A DNA stretch of 64,000 bases from Metopolophium dirhodum (lineage: Eukaryota > Arthropoda > Insecta > Hemiptera > Aphididae). The DNA lies in NCBI RefSeq assembly GCF_019925205.1, contig NC_083565.1:35306241-35370240 (forward strand). The letters run 5' to 3'. The notes under the pieces were generated by a model, which was not told the origin of the DNA, ran no database searches, and saw only the letters and a program-made list of their open reading frames with translations. Positions 14,500-25,100 of this stretch are shown here, in pieces (within the stretch, counting starts at the first letter, position 1; each line of letters opens with the position of its first letter). Both the position numbers and the translations under genes were made by a program.

Positions 14500-17400
14500 T
14501 TTAAGAAGCTGGGCATTTTAGTTTGTACTTTGTAATGTGTGATCATACAGTTAAACTTATTCAACATTTTTTTTTTTGGTTTCCTTAAATGCATTTGCCT
14601 GCAAGCACCAAAACCATCCTTCAATTTTTTTTTTTGTAATGCAACTCTAGTTGAATATTTTGTATTGACTTGAAAATTGAGAACTAGGTGCCCTGCAAAT
14701 GATCATTCTTGAATAAACTAAATATTTTAAATAGTTTTTTTTTGTTTACGATTGTGGGCATTTTTGTTTGAAGTTTGTAATGTGTATTCACACTATATAA
14801 TTTATATAATTATTTTTTCTTTTTTAAAATGCATTTGCCTGTGGGAACCAACACCCTCCTTCAATTTTTTTTTTTAGTAATGCAACTCTAGTTGAATATT
14901 TTGTATTGTCTTGAAAATTGAGAACTTGTTGTCCTGTGAATAATCATTCTTCAATGAACTAAATATTTTGAATATTTTATTCTGTTTACGATTCTGGGCA
15001 TTTTAGTTTGAAGTTTGTAATGTGTAGTCCCACTATATAATTTATATAATTATTTTTTCTTTTTTAAAATGCGTTTGCCTGTGGGAACCAACACCCTCCT
15101 TCAATTTTTTTTTTTAGTAATGCAACTCTAGTTGAATATTTTGTATTGACTTGAAAATTGAGAACTAGGTGCCCTGCGAATGATCATTCTTGAATGAACT
15201 TAATATTTTAAATAGTTTTTTTTGTTTAAGAAGCTGGGCATTTTAGTTTGTACTTTGTAATGTGTGATCATACAGTTAAACTTATTCAACATTTTTTTTT
15301 TGGTTTCCTAAAATGCATTTGCCTGCAAGCACCAAAACCATCCTTCAATTTTTTTTTTTGTAATGCAACTCTAGTTGAATATTTTGTATTGACTTGAAAA
15401 TTGAGAACTAGGTGCCCTGCAAATGATCATTCTTGAATAAACTAAATATTTTAAATAGTTTTTTTTGTTTGGCATTTTAATTTGTACTTTGTAATGTGTA
15501 ATCATACAGTTAAATTTATTCAAAATTTTTTTTTTGGTTTCCTAAAATGCATTTGCCTGCAAGCACCAAAACCATCCTTCAATTTTTTTTTTTGTAATGC
15601 AACTCTTGTTGAATATTTTGTATTGACTTGAAAATTGAGAACTAGGTGCCCTGTGAATGATCATTCTTGAATAAACTAAATATTTTAAATAGTTTTTTTT
15701 GTTTAAGAAGCTGGGCATTTTAATTTGTACTTTGTTATGTGTAATCATAAAGTTTAATTTATTCAACATTTTTTTTGGTTTCCTAAAATGCATTTGCCTG
15801 CGGGCGCCAAAACCATCCTTCAATTTTTTTTTTTTAGTAATGCAATTCTAGTTGAATATTTTGTATTGTCTTGAAAATTGAGAACTTGTTGTCCTGTGAA
15901 TAATCATTCTTCAATGAACTAAATCTTTTGAATATTTTATTCTGTTTACGATTCTGGGCATTTTAGTTTGAAGTTTGTAATGTGTATTCACACTATATAA
16001 TTTATATAATTATTTTTTCTTTTTTAAAATGCATTTGCCTGTGGGAACCAACACCCTCCTTCAATTTTTTTTTTTAGTAATGCAACTCTAGTTGAATATT
16101 TTGTATTGACTTGTTAATTGAGAACTTGGAGCCCTTAGAATTATCATTCTTGAATGAACTAAATATTTTAAATAGTTTTTTTTGTTTAAGAAGCTGGGCA
16201 TTTTAGTTTGTACTTTGTAATGTGTGATCATACAGTTAAACTTATTCAACATTTTTTTTTTGGTTTCCTTAAATGCATTTGCCTGCAAGCACCAAAACCA
16301 TCCTTCAATTTTTTTTTTTGTAATGCAACTCTAGTTGAATATTTTGTATTGACTTGAAAATTGAGAACTAGGTGCCCTGCAAATGATCATTCTTGAATAA
16401 ACTAAATATTTTAAATAGTTTTTTTTGTTTACGATTGTGGGCATTTTTGTTTGAAGTTTGTAATGTGTATTCACACTATATAATTTATATAATTATTTTT
16501 TCTTTTTTAAAATGCATTTGCCTGTGGGAACCAACACCCTCCTTCAATTTTTTTTTTTAGTAATGCAACTCTAGTTGAATATTTTGTATTGTCTTGAAAA
16601 TTGAGAACTTGTTGTCCTGTGAATAATCATTCTTCAATGAACTAAATATTTTGAATATTTTATTCTGTTTACGATTCTGGGCATTTTAGTTTGAAGTTTG
16701 TAATGTGTAGTCCCACTATATAATTTATATAATTATTTTTTCTTTTTTAAAATGCGTTTGCCTGTGGGAACCAACACCCTCCTTCAATTTTTTTTTTTAG
16801 TAATGCAACTCTAGTTGAATATTTTGTATTGACTTGAAAATTGAGAACTAGGTGCCCTGCGAATGATCATTCTTGAATGAACTTAATATTTTAAATAGTT
16901 TTTTTTGTTTAAGAAGCTGGGCATTTTAGTTTGTACTTTGTAATGTGTGATCATACAGTTAAACTTATTCAACATTTTTTTTTTTGGTTTCCTAAAATGC
17001 ATTTGCCTGCAAGCACCAAAACCATCCTTCAATTTTTTTTTTTGTAATGCAACTCTAGTTGAATATTTTGTATTGACTTGAAAATTGAGAACTAGGTGCC
17101 CTGCAAATGATCATTCTTGAATAAACTAAATATTTTAAATAGTTTTTTTTGTTTGGCATTTTAATTTGTACTTTGTAATGTGTAATCATACAGTTAAATT
17201 TATTCAAAATTTTTTTTTTGGTTTCCTAAAATGCATTTGCCTGCAAGCACCAAAACCATCCTTCAATTTTTTTTTTTGTAATGCAACTCTTGTTGAATAT
17301 TTTGTATTGACTTGAAAATTGAGAACTAGGTGCCCTGTGAATGATCATTCTTGAATAAACTAAATATTTTAAATAGTTTTTTTTGTTTAAGAAGCTGGGC

Positions 17401-17870
17401 ATTTTAATTTGTACTTTGTTATGTGTAATCATAAAGTTTAATTTATTCAACATTTTTTTTGGTTTCCTAAAATGCATTTGCCTGCGGGCGCCAAAACCAT
17501 CCTTCAATTTTTTTTTTTTAGTAATGCAATTCTAGTTGAATATTTTGTATTGTCTTGAAAATTGAGAACTTGTTGTCCTGTGAATAATCATTCTTCAATG
17601 AACTAAATCTTTTGAATATTTTATTCTGTTTACGATTCTGGGCATTTTAGTTTGAAGTTTGTAATGTGTATTCACACTATATAATTTATATAATTATTTT
17701 TTCTTTTTTAAAATGCATTTGCCTGTGGGAACCAACACCCTCCTTCAATTTTTTTTTTTAGTAATGCAACTCTAGTTGAATATTTTGTATTGACTTGTTA
17801 ATTGAGAACTTGGAGCCCTTAGAATTATCATTCTTGAATGAACTAAATATTTTAAATAGTTTTTTTTGTT
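14500..17870 (+). repeat. ~1684 bp higher-order unit, two tandem copies in the satellite
   Basis: Variant markers repeat at an offset of 1684 bp (15542/17226, 16088/17772, 14750/16434). The block uses monomers carrying TTCACACTATATAATTTATATAATTA and GTGGGAACCAACACC, which are rare in the first 11 kb. A smaller ~726 bp repeat (14041/14767) is nested at its start. Edges are approximate. Different parts of the same array thus have different higher-order periods. Confidence 0.78.
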
Positions 17871-19214
17871 TAAGAAGCTGGGCATTTTAATTTGTACTTT
17901 GTAATGTGTAATAATACAGTTAAATTTATTCAACATTTTTTTTTGGTTTCCTAAAATGCATTTGCCTGCGGGCGCCAAAACCATCCTTCAATTTTTTTTT
18001 TTTGTAATGCAACTCTAGTTGAATATTTTGTATTGACTTGAAAATTGAGAACCTAGGTGCCCTGTGAATGATCATTCTTGAATGAACTAAATATTTTAAA
18101 TAGTTTTTTTTGTTTAAGAAGCTGGGCATTTTAGTTTGTACTTTGTAATGTGTATTCCCACAATATAATTTATTTAATTTTTTTTTGCTTTTTTAAAATG
18201 CATTTGCCTGTGGGCGCCAACACCCTCCTTCAATTTTTTTTTTTAGTTATGCAACTCTAGTTGAATATTTTGTATTGACTTGAAAATTGAGAACTTGTTG
18301 TCCTGTGAATAATCATTCTTCAATGAACTAAATATTTTGAATATTTTATTCTGTTTACGATTCTGGGCATTTTAGTTTGAAGTTTGTAATGTGTATTCCC
18401 ACTATATAATTTATATAATTTTTTTTTCTTTTTTAAAATGCATTTGCCTGTGGGCGCCAACACCCTCCTTCAATTTTTTTTTTAGTAATGCAACTCTTGT
18501 TGAATATTTTGTATTGACTTGAAAATTGAGAACTAGGTGCCCTGTGAATGATCATTCTTGAATGAACTAAATATTTTAAATAGTTTTTTTTTGTTTAAGA
18601 AGCTGGGCATTTTAGTTTGTACTTTGTAATGTGTGATCATACAGTTAAATTTATTCAACATTTTTTTTTTGGTTTCCTAAAATGCATTTGCCTGCAAGCA
18701 CCAAAACCATCCTTCAATTTTTTTTTTTTGTAATGCAACTCTTGTTGAATATTTATTATTGCCTTGAAAATTGAGAACTAGGTGCCCTGCGAATGATCAT
18801 TCTTGAATAAACTAAATATTTTAAATAGTTTTTTTTGTTTAAGAAGCTGGGCATTTTAATTTGTACTTTGTAATGTGTAATCATACAGTTAAATTTATTC
18901 AAAATTTTTTTTTGGTTTCCTAAAATGCATTTTCCTGCGGGCGCCAACACCCTCCTTCAATTTTTTTTTTATGATTAAACCTGTAGCCAAATTTTGTAAA
19001 CATTGTCAATCTGGTACCATTTGAATAATCCTTGTTTAATGAAATATATATTTTGAATAGATTTTTCTGTTTAAGATTCTGGGTATTTTAGATTGTAGAT
19101 ATATTAAGCGATTGACATTTTTGACTATTGTATTTTTAACACAGAGCACGATAGTTCAATTAATCGTCCACCGGTCTACGACAGATCTCGCCCACTATCT
19201 GGTAACCTATACGT

Positions 19215-19396
19215 ACTGTTGTATATTGCAGACAGTCGTCAATATAATATTATTTAATATATATGTAATATAGATGGGAATATTTTAAATTGTAAACTAT
19301 TGACATAGGTCAGGCCAGCGAAGCAATATGTGATGGGGCGACAGTAATATTTTCTATATAACACCACCGTACACGCAGGCACGGGGCACCCGTTGT
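19215..19396 (+). mobile_element. Truncated old LTR related to the LTR of the 56100-62597 element
   Basis: The sequence from TGTTGTATATTGCAGACAG to about CCGTTGTC matches the first ~185 bp of the LTR at 56100. Shared blocks include AATATTATTTAATATATATG, CAGGCCAGCGAAGCAATATG and CGCAGGCACG. It lacks the 18-C tract and everything beyond it. Since it lies inside the arm, it predates the arm duplication, and its inverted copy is at 55858-56037. It is a relic of an earlier insertion of the same family. Confidence 0.85.
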
Positions 19397-19444
19397 CAGG
19401 TCTATTTCAATGGCCCCCCCACTTTCGAAATTTGAACTTCTGAC

Positions 19445-19700
19445 CACGCCAAACGTTTGTGCATCTTTTGTGCAGAAATGTGCACCAAGTCCAATCGTTT
19501 GTGCACAAAAACTGAAAGCTCTTTCCCTAAAACAAAATGGGGGGGGGCATTGAAACGGTAGCCCCCCCCCCCACATTGAATATTTGGATTTTTGAATGTG
19601 CCAAACGTTTGTGCATCGTTTGTGCAGAAATGTGCACCAGGTCCCGACGTTTGTGCACAAAAACTCCCAGCGCTATCCCTAAAACAAAATGGGGGGTATA
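19445..19700 (+). repeat. Two ~150 bp repeats with phased TTTGTGCA sites
   Basis: Two tandem units about 151 bp apart each contain TTTGTGCA, a second TTTGTGCA 11 bp on, then AATGTGCA 11 bp on, followed about 20 bp later by the perfect palindrome TTTGTGCACAAA. Each is followed by a G-rich tract. The same unit is found twice at 27990-28230 and twice, inverted, at 55560-55830. Function unknown. The roughly one-turn spacing suggests protein-binding sites. Confidence 0.75.
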
Positions 19701-19850
19701 AACACGAGGGTCCCCTTTTTTGAAATTTTAAATATTTGTCATATTAATAAATGTTGTTTACGTACCTAATAGGTTTAATAGAATTTTACTATTGCCATGT
19801 AAACGTATGACAAATAAAATCTTCAAATATTTTTAATTTATCAAGAAAGC

Positions 19851-19905
19851 TGACGCGGTCCCGCGTAATAGCTGTTTGAATTCAAATAGCCTTTTACGCG
19901 GAAAT
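19851..19905 (+). repeat. 5' LTR remnant of the gypsy element
   Basis: Only the first ~54 bp (TGACGCGGTCCCGCGTAATA through ACGCGGAAA) match the 3' LTR at 26641. After that the two differ completely and the 3' LTR's remaining ~340 bp are absent. About 25 bp later the primer-binding site begins. The simplest reading is a deletion inside the 5' LTR. Confidence 0.8.
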
Positions 19906-19929
19906 ATATCTACAGGAAGATTGTAGAAC

Positions 19930-19950
19930 TGGCTCCCCGTACAGGAATCA
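19930..19950 (+). other. Primer-binding site, tRNA-Asp-like
   Basis: TGGCTCCCCGTACAGGAATC closely resembles the complement of the 3' end of animal tRNA-Asp (acceptor stem ...CGGGGAG plus CCA) with a few mismatches. It lies just downstream of the 5' LTR remnant, where reverse transcription would be primed. Assignment is from memory of tRNA ends. Confidence 0.6.
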
Positions 19951-20590
19951 CCGGTAAGTGAGAACTTATTAACTTACCCCTTACTACCACCATCATATAC
20001 CCTTCCCGTTGCGCGACTTGGAAAAAGTCCCCAACGCGATCCGACAAAAACGTGGTTAGCTGGCGAAAACGGAAAAACCGGCGTTACGTAATATATTACA
20101 TAAGGACGTAACGACCAGCCACGCCGCCCGATTTACGGACGCACCGACTACACCGCGCGCGACGCTCCAAAGTCCACACACACACGACGTAGGTAGGTAG
20201 GAACGCAAGAGCGCGAGAGGGTCACACCACCACCGCCCAGCACCACCACCGATAACGTCAACACGCGATTACCTGGGACAGAAATACCACATAATCGGAC
20301 TGCCGTCGCCGCCGCCCAAAGCGACAGCCGCCGTCTTCCCTAATCGCAGTAGTGGGCCGGATAACGCACACACGCGCAGCCGTGACAACACTCTGCGAAA
20401 ACCAGTTACTGTGATCGCCCGGCAAGCGCAATAACAAAACAATAACAATCCACTGACCTACATCCCGTACGCAAATAAACACCGATAAACGGTCAACACA
20501 GCTGATCGAAGGAACGCGACGACCGTTCCACCGACAACAGCCACATTTTATATTTTCCCGTAAACAACACCGGAAAAACAACCGGACGTC
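19951..20590 (+). other. Untranslated leader of the gypsy element, with possible splice donor
   Basis: 640 bp of GC-rich, CA-rich sequence with no plus-strand gene. CCGGTAAGTGAG at about 19952-19963 is a strong splice-donor match. Paired with the acceptor-like CATCATTTCAG near 25600-25610, it would place ORF3 on a spliced transcript. The minus-strand frame here (20258-20707) overlaps the leader and the Gag start and is considered a shadow. Confidence 0.5.
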
Positions 20591-22165
20591 ATGTCGGGAA
20601 AATATATTAATGAGTTGACCGCCGCGGAGTTGCGCTACGAATGCAGGCAGCGCGAGTTGTCGGATACGGGCGCGAAGGATGATCTTGAAATCCGGTTGAT
20701 ACAACACTTCACGGACCTGAACCTACAGGCCAATGAAGTCCGGTTTCCGCCTATGGAACCCGCCGGACATACCGGAAACAACCTGACAACAGGTCAAATA
20801 CTTGACGCCGGACAAAGGGAAAACCAACCGGTCGAATCATCACCCGCCCAGCCACCGAACACCACCACCAATAAACCACACACACCCACACACCAACAGG
20901 CTATGGACATGATTCAAGCGAGTCGGTCCATAATTAAGGAGGTACGGCAAGCGGCGGAAAACTCGGCGCATGGGCACAGTCTGGAATCGCGACTGACCAT
21001 GCTCGAGGACTGCATGGCCCGCTTTGGCGACGACCAACGCCGCATTGCAGAAACAATGCGACGCCTAGAAATGGGTATGGCACGCCAAGCACCGGAACAC
21101 CAACCGGAAGGGACAGCACCGACCCGCCCCCACCACAATGCGTCATCGAACAACACGGAATACGGTACGAGGTACTCCGCGGCACGCGAACCGCCGTCCG
21201 CGGGTAACCAGCACGCCGAACGTTCGGTACGTTTCGATGACACGCCAAATGTATACAATGCCCCCTCCTCCACACACACCTATGCGTCACAACAATCGAC
21301 GCTGATACCATACGACGACGTATGTGCAGCGAAACATTCGCTGCCGGAGTTCCTCGGAACAACGCCTGAGGACCCGGTACGATTCATACACAAGGCGGAA
21401 TCGATATTGTACCAAACGCGTATAGATAGGTCGGCCTGGACTAATATTGTCACGCAGCAGCTGAAGGGTGCAGCCAGTACATGGTGGAACACCATCAGAC
21501 TACTGGACCTCACCTGGGATGAGTTCCGCGCCGAATTTTTAGAAAAATTCGACAACGTGGAAATACAATCACGACTGCGGGCCGAGATAGTATCCGTCCG
21601 ACAAACACAAACGCAATCGCTTACGGAGTTCGTGACACAAAAAAACCAACTCGCGCGCCGCGTCAATACCGGGCTATCTGAAACACAGCTAGTCGGTACG
21701 ATAGCCGGTCTAACGCGCAACGAATACCGCACGCATATCCGATTGCAGAGACCAGTGACTTTCGGAGACCTCCGCCGGGTCGCTGGAATCCTGGAATACA
21801 CACCAGACGAAACGCCCACACAACAACAGCAGAAACCGGCGTACAAAACATATTCCCAAACCCGCCCGCCCCAACCGAAGCCACAAACGCGTACACGGGA
21901 CGGTACTGCAGGTAAACCGCAACCGCCCAACCCGTGCAGATACTGTGGAGGTCCTCATTGGAACAGTGACTGCCCCGGGAACACGCCGCGTTCGGGAAAC
22001 GGAAATGAGTCGACGGACAATTGTCCACGCCGCCGCCTCAAACACACACACACACACAACCACGCCACCACACACAACGCTCGGCAATACAGACGGGGAT
22101 ATAACTATCAAACGCGCATCGATAAACTCGGCGTCATCAGATATATCACCCATCAAAAACATTAA
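20591..22165 (+). CDS. gag: Gag polyprotein of gypsy element, SAP motif and zinc knuckle
   Basis: 524 residues from ATG. Gag forms the particle that packages element RNA. Residues ~6-40 (NELTAAELRYECRQRELSD then GAKDDLEIRL) fit the SAP helix-loop-helix pattern, a DNA/chromatin-binding motif. A polar, low-complexity stretch follows. The retrotransposon Gag domain spans ~250-402 (LPEFLGTTPEDPVRFIHKAE, WW-containing helix, RLRAEI). A zinc knuckle CRYCGGPHWNSDC lies at 449-461; its C-X2-C-X3-H-X4-C spacing is one residue shorter than the classical form. The tail is His/Thr-rich and overlaps the start of Pol by about 220 bp. Pol is in the +1 frame relative to Gag, so Pol is probably made by ribosomal frameshifting in the overlap. 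I could not assign the exact slip site. Confidence 0.93.
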   Translation: MSGKYINELTAAELRYECRQRELSDTGAKDDLEIRLIQHFTDLNLQANEVRFPPMEPAGHTGNNLTTGQILDAGQRENQPVESSPAQPPNTTTNKPHTPTHQQAMDMIQASRSIIKEVRQAAENSAHGHSLESRLTMLEDCMARFGDDQRRIAETMRRLEMGMARQAPEHQPEGTAPTRPHHNASSNNTEYGTRYSAAREPPSAGNQHAERSVRFDDTPNVYNAPSSTHTYASQQSTLIPYDDVCAAKHSLPEFLGTTPEDPVRFIHKAESILYQTRIDRSAWTNIVTQQLKGAASTWWNTIRLLDLTWDEFRAEFLEKFDNVEIQSRLRAEIVSVRQTQTQSLTEFVTQKNQLARRVNTGLSETQLVGTIAGLTRNEYRTHIRLQRPVTFGDLRRVAGILEYTPDETPTQQQQKPAYKTYSQTRPPQPKPQTRTRDGTAGKPQPPNPCRYCGGPHWNSDCPGNTPRSGNGNESTDNCPRRRLKHTHTHNHATTHNARQYRRGYNYQTRIDKLGVIRYITHQKH

Positions 22166-25100
22166 AATTCCGTTAAGTAGCAGGTCATCATCACCACACA
22201 CAACGACCCCTACTACGGAATTAACACGTACTCATACGGTACACACCCATAGCACAGAGGTAACCGAAACGGATGCTCTGGTAATGGCGGTGCAAACCGC
22301 TCCCCATAGTACCGATAACGCGGTTAAGAACCAGTTACCCAGCTATGCATCACAACCACCGTCGAATAACGCTAAACGTGTATGCCCCGACAAAATTCCG
22401 ACCCCCGCGGTCGAACTCGAATTTAGGTCAGGCCCCGTAACAGCACTACTCGACTCACAAGCACAAAAATCGTATGTAAGCCCGAACATAGCACATAAAT
22501 ATGGCACACCCCCACACGGACAACCAACTCAGGTACGAATGGCGGACGGACATACCACCACGACAAGTGGTACCTCCACATTCGTAGCCAGAATCGGAGA
22601 CCTCACGGTCACCTTCAACGCAGCCATTCTGGAAAATTTGTACTGCGATATGCTCCTAGGTCACGACTTTCTCGTACAAAACGAAGTCACCTGGGACTAC
22701 ACAACGAGCACTATCCATTTAGGTTCGGATAGGAGAACAACAGCGTGCTGGAAAGGGCGGACACCCACCCCAACCCCAGCACTAGATGTCGACAAATTAA
22801 CAATAAACGGTGACCACCACACACGCGCGAAACTCGCCGAAGTAGTACGCAACTATCCGGACGTATTCAACGGTAGGGTAGGACGCACCAGGTTAATTGA
22901 ACACGACATCCTCCTCAAAAATCAAACACCCATAGCACTCAAACCATATCCCTACCCACCGGTAAAACAGGCCACAATCGACACCATGATACGGGACATG
23001 GAAGAGCAGGGACTGGTAGAACAGAGCACATCCCCGTGGGCCGCACCCATCGTCCTAGCAAAAAAGAAAGACGGCTCACCCCGACTATGCATTGATTATA
23101 GGCGGCTCAATGATATCACTGAGTCCGACGCTTACCCAATGCCCGACCTCAATACGCTGATACGTCAGATGAGAGGCGCAAAAGTATTCAGCGTCCTGGA
23201 CCTTAAGTCGGGTTACTGGCAGGTCCCACTTAACCAAAACGCGCGAAAATACACGGCATTCCGGACGCGTCGGGGCCTATACCAATTCCGAGTCCTCCCC
23301 TTCGGCCTCAAAAACAGCCCCATGACCTTCGTGCGATTAATGGACGAAGTCCTGAGGGGGTACCTGGACGAGTTCGTCCGCGTATATCTAGACGATATAG
23401 TGGTGTTTTCGAACACTGTGGACGAACACCAGTGCCACTTGGACAAAGTTCTAGAACGTCTACAGAGACACGGGCTCACGTGCAACCCCGAAAAGTGCAA
23501 ATTCGGAGCCACCGAAATTTCATTTCTCGGACACCTAGTCACCTCCGAAGGAATAGACAAACAACCGGAGAAACTAGAGGGCATCATAAACTACCCCCCA
23601 CCAACCAAACTGAGGGACCTACGGAAGTTCCTGGGCGTTTGCAACTGGTACAGCCAGTTTGTCGACAACTACGCGGACACCATAGCACCCCTAACGAATA
23701 GACTCAAACAGGGGACCAAATGGTCGTGGACCGAAACCGAACAGGCCGCATTTACCAAAATAAAACGCGCTCTGTACGATTCGCCAAAACTGTCGACGCC
23801 AGATTACGGAAAACCGTTTTGCCTACAAACCGATGCTAGCGAAATAGGAGCAGGTGCCGTCCTTTTCCAACGGGGTGACAGCCCGGACGAAAGGCGGATA
23901 ATCGCCTACGCAAGCAAAAAGTTTAGTGATACGCAAACAAGGTACGCCGCGGTAGAACGCGAGTGCCTCGCGATAATCTGGGCAACCTACAAGTTTAGAC
24001 CATACCTAGAGGCCCGCCGCTTTGACCTATTCACCGACAACTCGGCACTCACATGGCTCCACCGAGCCAAAAACACAAATTCCAAGTTAACCAGGTGGGC
24101 ACTACAGCTGGCTAACCTGGACTACAAAACCACACATGTGCCCGGCGTACAGAACGAGGCGCCGGACATGCTATCCCGCAACCCAACCACCGGGCCACCG
24201 GTAGACGAGGAACACCTCGAGAAACGACTAGTAGGAGTACCCACCTCACCACTCACCACTGCTACTAGCTCACCGGCCGACAATCTGTTCGCCACGACGG
24301 ACCCGGCTAACACCACTAGTGGTCCCACAATCACACACGCTATGCTCGTGACATGGCAGGCCAATGACCCCAATACACGAGACACAGCGCGCAACATGAC
24401 AACGGACGACCCAGCGCACAATACCGGAGGTACCACGGATAAAAAAAATAAATACATTTTTACCGACGGTCTTCTGCGGATAAATTTGGGCGAACACACA
24501 CCCGTAGTCATCCCAGAGGACAAGACGCAGAACGTGATCTGGACATACCACGATCACGTACTCGCAAACCACCCGGGCTGGAAAGAAACGTACAGAGCGG
24601 TAAAACAACGGTTTTTTTGGAAAGGACAAAAAAACGACATCCGACTGTACGTCAAGTCGTGTCACATATGCGCGTGTACCAAACCACTGAACACGCGCGC
24701 AGATGACCCCGCGACCACCAGAATACCCCGACACCCCTGGGAGGTGGTTAGCATAGACCTCATGGGCCCCTACCCGCGTACGAGTAGGGTAAAACAATAC
24801 ATACTGGTCGCCACGGATCTGTTTAGTAGATGGACCGAGGCATACCCCCTCGGAACAGCCACTACAAAAACAATAACCGAAACGCTTGAACGAGAATTCT
24901 TTTCACGTTTCGGATACCCCCGTGTGTGCTTAAGCGATAACGGCCCACAGTTCGTAGCAAACGATATGCGTAAAGCGATCGAACAGTGGGGGGCCGAGGG
25001 CTGGACAACTCCGGTATATCACCCGAGGGCCAACCCAGTCGAACGCCGTAACCAGGAATTAAAAAAAGGTCTACGCGCGCTACTCATCGACGGCAACCAC

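Larger units (their letters stand above)
1..19091 (+). repeat. AT-rich satellite array, ~230-245 bp monomer, plus orientation
   Basis: About 80 head-to-tail monomers run from the window edge to the left arm. Each has a GC-richer core (GCATTTGCCTGCGGGCGCCA, then ACACCCTCCTTCAA), a long T tract, then AATGCAACTCTAGTTGAATA, a TTGACTTGAAAATTGAGAAC block, TCATTCTTGAAT, TTTTAAATAG and CTGGGCATTTTAGTTTGTAC. At least three monomer classes alternate. They differ after TGTAATGTGT (GATCATACAG versus ATTCCCACAATATAA) or, in a rarer class, carry ATGATTAAACTTCTAGCC. The array continues beyond position 1. The last monomer (about 18960-19091) is diverged and belongs to the rare class. The 60-97 codon open frames in both directions recur once per monomer, so they are products of the repeat, not genes. 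No transcription unit is recognised. Confidence 0.97.
19092..19850 (+). repeat. Left arm of large inverted repeat, outer segment
   Basis: Starting just inside the satellite end (TTTTAGATTGTAGATATATTA), this segment is the inverted copy of 62693-62598 followed by 56099-55398 at the other side of the window. Shared landmarks include CACGATAGTTCAATTAATCG, the CCACCGGTCTACGACAGATC block, the old LTR fragment and the TTTGTGCA units. No host gene is seen. The open frame on the minus strand (19310-19660) crosses these repeats and reappears inverted at 55593-55940, so I treat it as repeat-derived. The segment ends at the gypsy insertion point (AAGC at 19847-19850) and resumes at 27036. Confidence 0.9.

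Noticed and set aside
2742..18950. Dozens of 60-97 codon ORFs on both strands in the satellite (and again at 32284-38947 and 62860-63060)
   Set aside because: They recur once per monomer with the same sequence and overlap each other on opposite strands. They come from the repeat, with no start context or codon signature of their own.
19310..19660. 116-codon minus-strand ORF rich in Cys and Trp, with a near-identical inverted copy at 55593-55940
   Set aside because: It is built from the two tandem TTTGTGCA units and the old LTR edge. The matching copy exists only because the arms are duplicated.
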